A stretch of 64,000 nucleotides of DNA, taken from NCBI RefSeq assembly GCF_018294505.1, contig NC_057807.1, forward strand, positions 172,647,498-172,711,497, given 5' to 3'. The notes beneath the pieces were generated by a model. It saw only the letters and a list, made by a program, of their open reading frames with translations, did not search any database and was not told where the DNA came from. A program made the position numbers and the translations under genes. The stretch is from Triticum aestivum. Its lineage: Eukaryota > Streptophyta > Magnoliopsida > Poales > Poaceae. Positions within the stretch are counted from its first letter, which is position 1; every line of letters begins with the position of its first letter. Shown piece after piece: positions 33,793 to 46,227 of the stretch.

Positions 33793-33875
33793 ACCACGGC
33801 AAGCTCGCGCCGCTCTTCTTGTGTGCCCGTGCGTCTAAAGGTTAGGTGATGGAGAGGAGAGATCACAGACATGGG
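33793..33875. repeat. segmental duplication copy 1, left piece
   Basis: Matches 41352-41433 (GTGCCCGTGCGTCTAAA versus GTTTGCCCGTGTGTCTAAA, then GAGGAGAGA...CAGACATGG). It is continued after the two solo LTRs at 38792. Confidence 0.75.
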
Positions 33876-34345
33876 TGAGGGAGTCCTGGATTAGGGGGTC
33901 CTTGGACTGCCGGACTATGTACTTGTGCCGGACTATTGGACTATGAAGATACAAGATTGAAGACTTCGTCCCATGTCCGGGAGGGACTCTCCTTTGCGTG
34001 GAAGGCAAGCTTGGCGATTCGGATATGTACATTTCCTTCTCTGTAACCGACTCTGTGTAACCCTAGCCCCTTCGGTGTCTATATAAACCGGAGGATTTAG
34101 TCCATAGGGCAATAACAATCATAATCATAGGCTAGCTTATAGGGTTTAGCCTCTACGATCTCGTGGTAGATCAACTCTTGTATTACTCATATCATCAAGA
34201 TCAATCAAGCAGGAAGTAGGGTATTAACTCCATAGAGAGGGCCCGAACCTGGGTAAACATTGTGTCCCCCGCCTCCTGTTACCATTAGCCTTAGACCCAA
34301 AGTTCGGGACTCCCTACCGGAGATCCGCCAGTTTTGACATCGATA
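33876..34345 (+). mobile_element. solo LTR, Ty3/gypsy type
   Basis: Begins TGAGGGAGTCCTGGATTAGG and ends AGTTTTGACATCGATA (470 bp). It has an internal TATATAAACCGGAGG promoter and a 3-prime part with GATCAATCAAGCAGGAAGTA. Perfect 5-bp duplications atggg lie at 33871-33875 and 34346-34350. There is no internal region, so it arose by LTR-LTR recombination. Confidence 0.92.
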
Positions 34346-34352
34346 ATGGGAC

Positions 34353-37300
34353 TGTCACGCCCAAGATGCGACCCTATACAAAAGGAACTCGAAGGTCCCA
34401 CCAAGGATAGATGCGCATCTTAAAGACACTTTTGCAAGGTGGATATCATTACATCAAACCATTACATAATAGTTGGGGATACATACATAAGGCACAAACG
34501 CCCAAGGATACATCAACATCATATAAGAGATCAACATCCGTCTATGGATGGAACACAAACAGAAACTCAAACAGTATCCACCCTGCTAGCCCAGGCTGCC
34601 GACCTGGAACCTATCCCTTGATCGAAGAAGAAGCAGAAGAAGAACTCCAAAACAAGTAACATCGCTCTCACATCAGGATCATCGCATAACCTGTACCTGC
34701 AACTGTTGTTGTAGTAATCTGTGAGCCACGAGGACTCAGCAATCCCATTACCATGGGTATCAAGACTAGCAAAGCTTAATGGGAAAGGAAGGGGTAAAGA
34801 GAAGCAAATAAGAGCGAGAAGAGAAGCAAAGGAACAGTAGTGAAGCTAGCAATGATCAAGAGGTGATCCTGAACTCCTACTTACGTCAAACATAACCCAA
34901 AGACCGTGTTCACTTCCCGGACTCCGCCGAAAAGAGACCATCACGGCTACACACACGGTTGATGCGTTTTAATTCGGATCTGGTGTCAAGTTAGCTACAA
35001 CCGGACATTAACAAATTCCCATCTGCCACATAACCGCGCGCACGGCTTTCGAAAGTTTATACCCTGCAGGGGTGTCCCAACTTAGCCCATGATAAGATCT
35101 CGCGATCAACGAAGGATATACCTTCTCCCAGGAAGACCCGATCAGTCTCGGAATCCCAGTTTACAAGACATTTCGACAATGGTAAAAAAAGACCAGCAAA
35201 GCCGCCCGATGCGCCGACAATCCCGATAGGAGCTGCACATATCTCGTTCTCAGGGCAACACCGGATGAGACATCCTACGAGTAAAACCAGACCTCGAGTT
35301 TCCCCGAGGGGGCCCCGCAGTCTACTCGGTTCGGACCAACACTTAGACAAGCATTGACCCGGGGGGGCTAAAATAAAGATGACCCTCGGGTTAATTACTC
35401 CCTAGGGAAATGTAGGTGGTGGTGAGGCAAATGGTAAAACCAAGGTTGGGCCTTGCTGGAGGAGTTTTATTCAAAGCAAACTGTCGAAGGGGTCCCATAA
35501 ATCACCCAACCGCGTTAGGGACGCAAAATCCGGGAACATAACACCGGTATGACGGAAACTAGGGCGGCAAGAGTGGAACAACACACTAGGCATAAGGCCG
35601 AGCCTTCCACCCTTTACCAAGTATATAGATGCCTTAAAAATATAAGAGATATTGTGATATCCCAATCATAATCCTGTCCACCATGGAGAAATCTTCAACT
35701 TCACCTGCAACTAACAACGCTATAAGAGGGGCTGAGCAAAGCGGTAACATAGCCAAGCAACGGTTTGCTAGGGAGGGCAAAAAAGTTAGAGGCTGATATG
35801 GCAATTTGGGAGGCTTGAAGAGCAAATGATAGGTAGCGCATCATAGCGATAGAATGAAGCAACTAGCATAGCAATGATAGTAATGAGATCCAGGGTAGCG
35901 GTCATCTTGCCTGAAATCCCGCAAGGAAGAAGAACGAGTCCATGAAGAAGATGAAGCCACGAAGACGAACCAAGCGTAGACGAACAGATCCTCACGATCG
36001 CAACGAAACAGGAACTAACTAGAAGGAGCACAACCGGAAAGAAGCAAACAACAAGGTAAACACACAACACATAGACATGGCATGATGCACAATCAAGTAT
36101 GATGCAAGTCCGTTTTAAAGAGGCGTGGCATGGCAAAATGCAACAAACAATACTACAAGTTAAGTGGAGCTCAATATGCAACGAGTTGCATATTGACGAA
36201 ACACCACATTCGAGTTATTTAGTTCACTCCCGTTTAGACACACAACAACATTAAATGTTGTCAATCATGGCAAGAGGTGAAACATAATAAAACTACCTAT
36301 CTAGGCAAGTTTAAATGAGGCCGGAACAACAAACAACAATTCCGGAAAAATCCTCATGTTCATATTTTGAATTTGGTACTGTTCTGCCCTAAAACATATT
36401 TTAATTTTTTTAAACAGGAAAATAAAGTGGACCAAGTTAATCTATGCATTTTTCTACCCCATATACATATAAAAGAACATTTAAAACCGAGCTACGGTTA
36501 TTTACTTATGAAATAAATCATGTTAGCATGGCATCTATGCAAATTAATACAAACAGCAATTTTAAATATTTTAACATGGATGAAAGTTGGATATTGTGAA
36601 ACTAGATAAAATTCTAAGCATTTTACATATATAGTTTGTTTAATTTGGATGCATGCATGATTAGTTATTAGCAAAACAAAACAGGGGCATTTTCTGAAAT
36701 TATGCAAAAGGAAAAAAATAAAACAATAGGGGAACATGGGCTAAGCCAGCCACTGTCAATGACGAGGGGGCCCTGGTGCTGAGGTGGTAGGAGTGTGGCC
36801 GCGTGGGTGTGGAGAGGGGTGTGTGTGGATAGACAGAATGACGAGGGGGTCCCACTGTCAAAGAGGGGGCAGAGGCAAAAATTGGGGAATATGTTCCCGA
36901 GGGGATTCGAACCAAGGTCTCCCCGGTAGAACTCCATGGCCCGATCCACTGCGCTGCTGCTGCTGATGTTGGAGGGATGGGGCACGGCCCCTTTTGATCT
37001 AGCCCCACGGCAGACAGGATTCCTTCTCTGCAGCAGAGAAGCCACCGACGGCACCGGCGGGCAACGGTGAAACGGCGGGGCCCAGGAAGCGATGGCGGGT
37101 GTGCGCGTTTGAGAGGAAGATGCGCTGGGCGACGCATGCGTACAAAGGCTCGAGCATGAGCTCATGCTCGTCTCGGGCATGGCACGACAAGGCGGATGGC
37201 AGCCGCAGCTGCTTGTCGGTGTCGTGTGCGTGCGTGCATGCGGGGCTTCTGCGGGTGTTGGTGGAGTGTGGACTCGCTGAAGATGCATAGTTTGGATCTG

Positions 37301-38791
37301 AACCAAGCGGTGCAAGACAAAGAGACAGGGCCGCTTGCAGGTCGAGGTGCTCGGCCATGGCCACGACGGAGCGTGCAGGCGTGCAGCAGCGTGCAAGGAA
37401 ACTATCAAGGATGCGAGCATAGCATGGTGTGCATGGACGCAGCTACGGACAGAGAGCGAGGTGCTCTGTTTCGCGCGCAAGGCGAGGGTACAGCAACAAG
37501 TCTCTGACATAAACAGATCGAGGCCAAACAGAAACAAACGACGCCGATGGAGAGCGAGGAGGGGCGGCTGCTCACCGGGGTCCCGTAGGACAAGATGAAG
37601 AGGCCGGGAGCACAACGTCAGAGGCGTGAGGAGGCGCTGATCATGGCGGCGTTCGGCTCCATGAAGAAGAGGAAGCAGGGGAATAAGACGGCGACGTAGT
37701 GGAGGCGACCTGGTGCGGGGAAGACGTCTGAACGGACGTAGTGGACGTAGAGGAAGAAGATGGACATGTCGGAGACGATCTTGATGCCCACCGGCTGCGA
37801 GAACGACGACGGACGCTGGCGGGGTTTTCTCTCGGGTTCTCTGTTCTTGGAGAAGAGAAGAACAACGAGAGGAAGCAGAGGGCTTGTGGCGGCAGCGGGA
37901 GGGGAAGAGGGAAACCCTAGGGCGCGGGCTTGGGGCTTTATAGGGGAGTGGGACGTGCTGGCCTCGACGTCCATGAAACAGAGCTCACGACGTTGGCGCT
38001 CCTGAAGGCAGAGGAGGGAGACGGCGCTGGAGCGGAGCAGGTGGCCGTTCGGCTCGGCTGGGCCGGGGAAAGAAAGGCCCAGGTGGGCTGCGGGGAGTGA
38101 GTGCTGGTGGGCTGCGCTGTTGCCACTGCTGCTTCTCTTCTTCTCTTTTCTTCAGACAGAAAACAAGACAGAAAAGCACAGGAATAATGGAGAGGGTGGA
38201 GAGAGATATGAGGATATCCCTGGAGTCCAGAATTTGTGCAGAATTTTAATAAATTGCTTTGGGCATTTTTAAGGATATAAAAAATAATTCAAGTTTGAAT
38301 TAAATTCAAACTTGAGCCATTTTTAACCCAACCAAAACACTTTCAAATGGGCTGAAAATTAGCAGAGAGGATGTAGGCAAAGTGCAGGATTTGTAGGAAA
38401 AAAATGAACATTTATTGAGGATAGAAAATGGCACTAGCAAAAATGAAAACAATAAGAAGGAAGAAGGAGGTGTTGATGCGTGGGTAGATTTGAGAGACAT
38501 AGCAAGGGGTTTGGTCACATGCAACATGCATAGAGCATGACAACATCATGAAGAATGTGATGCACATGGTGATTATGATGAAATGCAAAATGACAAAAGG
38601 CACAATGCAATGTAAACAATGATGATCATGAAGCAAGAAGCAAATATGACAAGGCACTCAACATGATCATGGCAACAAACATAGGGAAAATAAATATGCA
38701 AAACAACTATGACAAAGCCACACACAATAAACACACGGCAACAACTAAAATAAATGGAAGGAAACTCGAGCATTGGTCTCGGGGCGTCACA
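34353..38791 (-). mobile_element. solo long LTR (4.4 kb), Ty3/gypsy type
   Basis: On plus it starts TGTCACGCCCAAGATGCG and ends GGTCTCGGGGCGTCACA. It has perfect 5-bp duplications gggac at 34348-34352 and 38792-38796. By analogy with the element at 55452, the GC-rich coding-like island (36700-38150) lies near the LTR start, so the LTR runs on the minus strand. No primer-binding site or pol is present. A minus-strand frame of 315 codons (36668-37615) is compositional and not a gene. Confidence 0.9.
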
Positions 38792-39130
38792 GGGACCCAC
38801 CAGTAAGTGAGTCAACTGTCATGCACGTGTTAACGAGCCACTCCCTCTACGCTACCCAACGTAATACTGTATAAAATCAATTTATGTGACAAAGCCAACA
38901 ACCGTTGCTATTTCAAGCTATCGACTTATGCTTTGTAGTCTAAGTTGCCAGTTCGAATCTCGTCTTTCATATTTGTTAGTTTTAGGTCCAAATTTGATCA
39001 GTGACAAGTGGGACCCTCGTGTGTCGTTCCGATATTTTAGTGTAGGATTATTTTTTTTGCACAAACACTTTGCACAGTTAGACAAGTTAGGACACCTGTT
39101 ACACGTATTTTGCAAGTTTAGGAACAAAAA
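38792..39130. repeat. segmental duplication copy 1, right piece
   Basis: Continues 33793-33875 (GGGACCCACCAGTAAGTGAG). It matches 41431-41560 and 43027-43300 (for example TCCAAATTTG...GACAAGTGGGACCC versus TCCAAATTTGTTCCATGACA). Confidence 0.75.
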
Positions 39131-39154
39131 TGATAGCGGCATAGAATATCACAT

Positions 39155-40060
39155 CCGCCCCGTAGCTTAGAGGCTATGGTGATATGAGTTTTTACGTCGT
39201 TGGATCTAAGATCCAATGGCTTGGGAGTAGTCTTTGTAATCATGCGCAATTTCAAACTCTCCAAGGTTTTTTTGCAAATAAAACATTCAGGCTTCGTGTG
39301 TGCCGCTGCATCTGGGATCCAGCGGCTCCCAGTAGCTCATATTAGGTGCTCCCCGTAGATTAATTAGCCTCTATGGTGACACGAGCATCTAGGTCGTATG
39401 ATCTGTGATCAGATGCCACATGCGTAGTACATGTACTTTCTGTGCAATTCCCAAACTTCTTTGAGGCCTATATTGCAAAAACATTCAAACCTCCTACTGT
39501 GAGCCGTTAGATCTCCTGGGAACTCATATCACCATAGAATCTACAGTGTGGGAGCACCCCATATTCTCCCGTGCGAGAAAACATCAAGTCCTCTCGTAGC
39601 TTGGAGTGCTATGGTGCTACAAGCTTCGAGGTTGTTCGATCTGAGATCCAATAGCATCTGAGAAGTCTTTGTGCTTGTGAGCAGTGGCCGAACTCTTTAG
39701 GGGCTTTTCTGCAAAAAAACATTTGAACCACCAAGGAGTTCTTGGATCACACATCCAACGGCTCCGAAGAGCTTGTATCACCAAAGCATCTAAGGTGTGG
39801 TAGCACATGATATTCTTACATACAGGAGAATATGAGGTCCTCCTTCATCTTAGATGCTACGGTGATACGAGCTTCGAGGTCTTTGGATATGGGATCCAAG
39901 GGCATATGGTTAGTTTTTGTACAAATTGTGTGCAATTCTCAAACTCATTAAGGTTTACTGTAAAAATATTAAGACATCCTGTGAGCTACTATATCTCAGA
40001 TCTACAAACTCCAAAGAACTCGTATCAACATATAGTATCTAAGGTGTGGGGGCACATCTC
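39155..40060. repeat. four palindromic units of about 200 bp
   Basis: Each unit starts like GTAGCTTAGAGGCTATGGTG + ATACGAGC and ends with the reverse arm GCTCGTATCACCATAGCATC + TAAGGTGTGG. A ggatctgagatccaa-type centre-left and a 'gcaaaaacattcaaacctcc' block lie between the arms. Units begin at about 39161, 39349, 39596 and 39847. A fifth, partial one begins at 40715. Confidence 0.7.
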
Positions 40061-40129
40061 CCGGGGAGGGGGGTGCACAACAAATCGGTGTTTGGAAGGG
40101 TGGGGACAAATATAATGTTCAAAAAAATA

Positions 40130-40660
40130 TAATCTAAACAATACTAAATAGAGCTTCACAATTTTATCTAAGGTCGAGGGGTTAACCACCAACAGTCTAC
40201 ATAGCTCTGCCTATGCAAGAGGTGTAGTATGAGCGTCTATGTATGTGAGAGACGACGTGAAAAAGCAAGGTCAATCGAGTCATTTATAGGGGGAGAGATC
40301 GAGGGAGTGTGGCCTAGCGTACACTCAAATGTTAAACACGATACACCGAGATATCGTGCGGCGAAGCTGTGGTGAGGACTGGAGGGAGATAGTTACCGAG
40401 AGAGTGGCGTAGATAGACTTAGTGTGTGCGCGTATGTTGAAGGTGTTTTACAAAGGCAACACATGTGTCTTGAGAGAGAGAGGGAGAGTTTCTCATAGAG
40501 GGCACGACTAGGTTGTGTGTTTGAAATACATTTGTTGAGAGTGTGAGGGCGGGAATGACATAAATGGAGATCGAAACGTGAAGAGCAATAATGAGTGCAC
40601 GTGTGTCGAATACTAATAGCTCTATTAACAAACAAATACATCAATCGATACATGAAGTAT
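40130..40660. repeat. purine-rich repeat related to 43420-44460
   Basis: Shares AATATAATCTAAAC, AAAAGCAAGGTCAATCGAG and GAGAGATCGAGGGAGTGTGG-type blocks with the tandem array downstream. Confidence 0.6.
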
Positions 40661-40663
40661 GTG

Positions 40664-40880
40664 TGTGTGCCACTGCATCTTGGATCCAACGGCTCCTAGT
40701 AGCTCATATTAGGTGCTCCCCGTAGCTTAACTAGTCGCGACAGTGATACGAGCATCTAGGTTGTATGATCTGTGATCAGATTCCACATGCGTAGTACATG
40801 TACTTTTTGCACAATTGCCAAACTCTTTGAGTCCTATATTAAAAAAACATTCAAACCTCCTACTGTGAGCCGTTACATTA
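40664..40880. repeat. copy of 39297-39515
   Basis: About 215 bp repeated in the same orientation (GGTGCTCCCCGTAG, TATGATCTGTGATCAGAT, CACATGCGTAGTACATGTAC). It differs at roughly one base in nine by eye. The stretch 40881-41351 that follows is AT-rich with nothing recognisable. Confidence 0.75.
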
Positions 40881-41351
40881 AAAACGTTTGCATTTCCATG
40901 CTTAAAATCTGAATGTTTGGGATTTATAATTTCTGTTTATTTTATTTCTATCTCGTATGAATGTAAAGTCGGAGTCAGACTGAATGGAATCTATGGTTTG
41001 ATCAATTGAATGTTCTGTTAGAGCCGTATCAAATTATATATAAAATGTCATCAAGCCACATGTATTCCTTCTCATCGCAAACATTTCATATTAAATACCA
41101 CGTCAATTCCAAATACTTTTTTAGGGAAGTCAATTAAATACTTGTAGGGCGTGGCCAGTCCCCTTGTTTGAGGACTAGGCGATACATCTATTTATCCATG
41201 CATTTAGTTATTACGGAGTAGCAGATAAATACTACTACAACTAGTCTAACTTGTTCGTCATGGTCACTTTTGTTCCTAAACTTGTTACATGTATAATACT
41301 ACTAGTACATGAGACTGGTGCCATAACTTGTGAACGTGTCCAGATATGGTC

Positions 41352-41560
41352 AACGACAACATCGCCCGCGCGTTCTCCGTGTTTGCCCGTGTGTCTAAAC
41401 GTAGAAGGGGAGGAGAGAGAGATCAGACATGGAACCCACCAGTAAGTGAAGGCGAATAGTATGTGCTAATGAGCCTGTCCCACTAATGTACTAAAATTAA
41501 TATTAAAACATGTTATCCATTAAATAGGCTGTGGTAATATTAAAACATTATATCAACAAA
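41352..41560. repeat. segmental duplication copy 2, left piece
   Basis: Uninterrupted version of the site that in copy 1 carries two solo LTRs: CAGACATGGAACCCACCAGT around 41425-41444. Confidence 0.75.
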
Positions 41561-41563
41561 GAG

Positions 41564-43026
41564 CACTAGTAGAAAAAGGGTCAAATGTGAGACACATTAG
41601 TCCCGGTTTGTAACAGAACCGGCACTAATGTGTCCATTAGTGCCGGTTCCAACGGCTAGGCGGGAGGAGCTCTTTAGTACCGGTTTGTGGCGAACCTTTA
41701 GCACCGGTTCGTGCCACGAACCAGTATTAAAGGGGTGGCGGCAGGCTAGCGTCAGGCCGGGGCCCCACGAGCCCCTTTAGTCCTGGTTTGTGGCACAAAC
41801 CGATACTAAAGGGCCAACCTTTAGTACCGGTTCGTGCCACAAACCGGCACTAAAGGGGTCTAACCTATAGTCGCGGTTGGAGACACAAACCGGGACTATA
41901 TGGCAATTTTCAAACTTGGAAAAATCATAACTAAATCATCCTAATTCAGAAAAATACATATAATATATCAAAATTTGCAGAACAAGTTTTCCGTTTCGAC
42001 AATTTTTTAAAATCTCAAAATTCCAAAGGGAAAATAGAGTTTTTGGACGTTTTTAGACGTTTTGTGCCTTTAGTGCTAGGGTTTAGATTTCAGAGTTTAG
42101 GGTTAGGTTTTATGGTTTAAACCCTTAGTTTTTACTGTTTAGCATAGAGTTTCCGACGTTTTAAGTCCCGGGTTTAGGGTTTAGGACAATTTTTGAAATG
42201 ACAAAATTGTAAAAGGAAAAAAAGATATGCTCTAATTTATGTTTTTTTAATTTTGGTTAAATCTGGTCAAACTATGGTCAAACTACTGATTCAAGAAGTA
42301 TTAATGTTGCTACATAATTATTAAAGAATATTAGTGTTACAAAATAATTATTTCAATTTTTTGAATTTTTGTCAAATCTGGTCAAACTGTGGTCAAACTG
42401 TGGTCAAACTATGGTCAAACTGTGGTCAAAGTTATTCAAGAAATATTAGTGTTACTAAATGTTTTTTAGAATAATAGTTCCAAACTCAAACGGTGAAACG
42501 TGTGACCTAATGCTCAAGCTAAACTGCTGAGGGTTAATAGGATTGACAGCTTACATTTGTCATGAAAAAAACAAGTGCAGACTTGGAAACGAGGGAGAAT
42601 AGAACTCGAAAGTTAAGCGTGCTCAGGCTAGAGTAGTGAGAGGATGGGTGACCGTCCGGGAAGTTAGATGATTTGGAATGATGAGGGGTGATTAGAGATT
42701 ATATATTAAATTGAGTAGTGGTGAGGGGTGATTAGAGATTAGAGGTTAAAATAATTCAAAAAATTGAAAATCGAAAAAAAAATATTTTTTACAAAATGTT
42801 CAAAAAAAATTCAAAAAAATACCTTTAGTACCGGTTACCAACCGGTACTAAAGGTCCCCCATACCACGGCGCGAGCTCACTCCACGTGGTTGCCCTTTAG
42901 CACCGGTTCGTGCTGAACCGGTACTAAAGGGGTGGGGGGCTTTAGTGCCCACACTTTAGTGCCGATTATGGAACCGGCACTAAAGGGCCTTACGAACCGG
43001 TGCTATTGCCCGGTTCTGCACTAGTG
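41564..43026. mobile_element. short non-autonomous CACTA element (1.46 kb)
   Basis: The left end is CACTAGTAGAAAAAGGG and the reversed right end is CACTAGTGCAGAACCGGG. Perfect 3-bp duplication gag (41561-41563, 43027-43029). Both arms are packed with TTTAGTACCGGTTCGTGCC-type words in both orientations, and the middle has tandem TGGTCAAAC repeats (42370-42430). No coding sequence. Confidence 0.88.
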
Positions 43027-43300
43027 GAGGTACAACAAACGGTGCTACTGTGTTGCCTATTGACGTGCGGCTTGAAGGCCCTGGTCGCATGTTCTATCCT
43101 TGTCCTTTTTTTCCTTTTTAATTTATATATGGATCCAAATTTGTTCCATGACAGGTGGGCCCCTTGGTGTGTAGTTTGTAGCACTTTAATTTATGGGTTG
43201 AAATTTGTTCCATTACAGGTGGACTATCAGTGTGTAGGTTGTAGATTATTTGTAGTAATTAAAGAGAACAATAGAGTTTTTTGCAAAAGTACCATGGTGC
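43027..43300. repeat. segmental duplication copy 2, right piece
   Basis: Homologous to 38885-39130. Copy 1 has no insertion at the equivalent of 41563/43027 (ACAAAGCCAACAACCG) and so shows the empty site. Confidence 0.7.
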
Positions 43301-43419
43301 AATGTGGAAGGTGAGAAAGGACGTGCGAGAGAGCGCTGGCCGAGCCAGAGGGAAATCAATTGGGGGAGGTGCGGGGGTTGCAACAGTGTTTGGAGTAGTT
43401 GTGGGTCGAGTGCTACGAA

Positions 43420-44460
43420 AATATAATCTAAACCCACCGGAATAAATGCCTTTACAAATTAATCAAAGGTTGGAGTCCCCCTCGCAATGTAAAGAGCTCC
43501 GGCTCTGCGAGAGATGGAGAGGTAGCTTCAATGTGTGGAAGACACGGCGTGGAAAAGCGAGGTCAATCGAGACACGGAGAGATAGAGAGATAAAGTGATT
43601 GTGGTCCGGCATTCGTTGAAAAGATATATATTCTCTTGAGAGATATTGTCCGACTGAGCTTTTGGGAAGGGCGAGGGCTGTAAGATAGAGCTTAAGAGAT
43701 GATCTAGTCACGGACATGTAGACATATTTTGTGCGTGGGAGGAAGCAAGGTCGATCGATACATATATAAAGGGATAGAGATTGAGCGAGTGTGGGTCCTC
43801 ATGCGATCGAAAGAGTGAGACGGGTTGTAGAGTGTGACCTAGATAGACAATCTGCGTGAGAGAGTATACAATATGAATATGTAGAATTGGGCTCAAACAT
43901 GGAGATATGTCGTTTCTGTTTGAGAAAGAGCAAGGTCATTCGACACATACATAGAGAGAGAGAGAGGGAGAGAGAGATAGAGAGGGCAAGAGAGAGACAG
44001 AGATTGAGCGGGCGTGGCCCGCCATGAGGCTGAAAGAGTAGGGGCGGCTTGGATGGACTGACCTAGATAGACAATCTGCCTGAGAGAGTATAGAGTGTGT
44101 CGATCGAGGCCCGAACAGGGAGATATATCATTTGTGTGTGAGAGAAAGCGAGGTTAATTGAAGCTTAGATAAAGAGAGAGAGATTGAGTGAGTGTGGGCC
44201 GCCAAGCGGAAGAAAGAGTGATACAGTCTCGAACGACTAACCTAGAGAGATAATGTGCATGCGTGCCCGAGGGGGGGTCTAGATAGGCAATGCATGTATC
44301 TAGAGCGAGAGGGTGGGAGGGAGAGAGAGATCTCAGCATGGTGTGCAATGGCAGGTGTGTGAGAGAGATACATTTGGTAACGGAGTGGAAAAGGGGGTTG
44401 TGTAGTTGAGAGAGTTAGAGATCGAAACATGGAGAGAAAGAATGAACGTGTGTTGGAAAC
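43420..44460. repeat. purine-rich tandem array, units 184-218 bp
   Basis: Units start with GCGAGGTCAATCGA-like words at about 43553, 43742, 43926 and 44144. Each is followed by GAGAGAGATTGAGYGRGYGTGG-type sequence and a GATAGACAATCTGC block. A fifth, older unit is at 40270. Confidence 0.7.
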
Positions 44461-44874
44461 CAATAGCTTTCTAAGGTGTTTAACTACTAGGAAAATCCTT
44501 ATACACAGAATCTTACCAGCAGTGCGCTTTAAAATATGGCGCTACTGCTATTTAGCAGCAGTCCGTGCCACAAAAACGCGCTGCTGAAAGGAACATAACA
44601 GTAGCGCGTCCTTTGTAAACCGTGCTACTGTTATAATTGCCATGACCTTGCCGTCAAGCTACTTATAGCAATAGCGCTGTATTAGAAAGCGCGCTACTGC
44701 TATTGATGTTAGCAGCAGCGCCTTTCGATACGACTCGCTACTGCTAAGTTCAGTCCACAAGTTTAGTCCCACCTTGCTCTGTGAACAGGGTGTTTACCAC
44801 CTTAAATATGTTACTTCTCAAGCTATCACAACCTCTTGGTCTTCATTGAACTCTATGTGTAGAATTTGTGGCCG

Positions 44875-44919
44875 CAATATGAGTCTTCTCCGGTTCCTAC
44901 CGGGAGAGGACTCATATTG
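44875..44919. other. perfect-stem hairpin
   Basis: CAATATGAGTCTTCTCCGGT, then loop TCCT, then the near-exact reverse complement ACCGGGAGAGGACTCATATT. The stem is about 19-20 bp with one or two mismatches and lies between the subterminal repeats and the CT-rich tract. Confidence 0.75.
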
Positions 44920-45264
44920 ATAATTCAGATTGTACACAAAAAGATCATTGATGGCCAATGTATTTTTGCATTGATGGCCATTTTTTGATGCTTACACTTA
45001 GAAGTAGCGCTTTTTATAGGAAGGTGCTACTGCTAGGGCATTTAGCAGCAGCATGTTACCAAGATACACACTACTGCTAAAGCCATCCTATCACTAGGCC
45101 ACCCCTCACTCTCCTCTCTCTGATCCAAGTCACTCTCCCCCACACCGGCCCTGTCATCTTCCCCCGCCGCATTGTCGCCCCCTCCCTCCTCCATTCCGCT
45201 GCTGACCGTTGCCCCTCCCTCCTCCATCCCACCGTCGGCCATCGCCCCCTCCCTCCTCCATCCC

Positions 45265-45493
45265 NNNNNNNNNNNNNNNNNNNNNNNNNNNNNNNNNNNN
45301 NNNNNNNNNNNNNNNNNNNNNNNNNNNNNNNNNNNNNNNNNNNNNNNNNNNNNNNNNNNNNNNNNNNNNNNNNNNNNNNNNNNNNNNNNNNNNNNNNNNN
45401 NNNNNNNNNNNNNNNNNNNNNNNNNNNNNNNNNNNNNNNNNNNNNNNNNNNNNNNNNNNNNNNNNNNNNNNNNNNNNNNNNNNNNNNNNNNNN
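45265..45493. other. assembly gap (229 N)
   Basis: A run of N lies within a CCCTCCCTCCTCCAT-type low-complexity tract. Open frames that read across it are meaningless. The following 45494-46227 is CT-rich, then AT-rich, with no gene other than the promoter side of the B3 gene. Confidence 0.98.
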
Positions 45494-46227
45494 ATCACCG
45501 CCACTGAGGTAGCTCCTCCTACCTCCCTCCTCCTCCCTCCCCATCCTTCCCGCATGTTCCCTCCTTCCTCCCACTCCTCCCTCCCTCCTTCCTACCCCTC
45601 CTCCTTCCCTCCTTCCTACCCCTCCTCCCTCCCTTCTCTCTATTCTTGTAGAATGTAGGTAGTTTAAAAGTAGATTTTAGAATGTAGACATTGTAGAATG
45701 TAGGTTCTGTAATAGAATAATTTTTTAGCCTATTTGAGGTGTTTTGAATAGAATAGGAAATTTCAGGTCTTTTGATTAGAAATTTTAGTAATGGAAATTT
45801 TTAGTTGGTAGAATTTGAAAAAATGTTCTGTACTTGTTATATTCTAAACTTAGGGCATATTTGTAGGGTTTAGTAAAAGAAATAGTAATAGTGGATGATG
45901 ATGTAGATGTTTTAGGTATTGACCATTTTGAATAGATGATGATGTAGATTTTTTAGTACAACTAGTTTATTTAGTGTTGCTCAAGAATTGCTCATATGAT
46001 GTAGATATAAACATGTATATCTAGTGTTGCTCAAATAGGATATGTGCTTGCCCAAGTGACCATTTTTGCAGGTAACAGCTCCGAGTGGCCTATGTTTTGC
46101 CGGAGTGTTTATTAATTTCCGTTCAGGAAAATTTCAGGCGCTGGATATGTCCTTTTTTAGCAAAGGTCATGCCGAATTTTCCCACTGAAGTGGATGGTTA
46201 ATCCTTTTCTAATATTGCTTTAGAAAA

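Noticed and set aside
36668..37615. 315-codon minus-strand open frame, longest in the window
   Set aside because: Lies in the GC-rich island of a solo LTR bounded by gggac duplications. Low-complexity composition, overlapping open frames on both strands, no domain.
42060..42190. Telomere-like TTTAGGG words
   Set aside because: Only scattered GGGTTTAG-type words inside a short CACTA element. No tandem run.
45077..45658. Open frames reading through the N gap
   Set aside because: They depend on 229 unknown bases in a CCTCC/GAGGA low-complexity tract.
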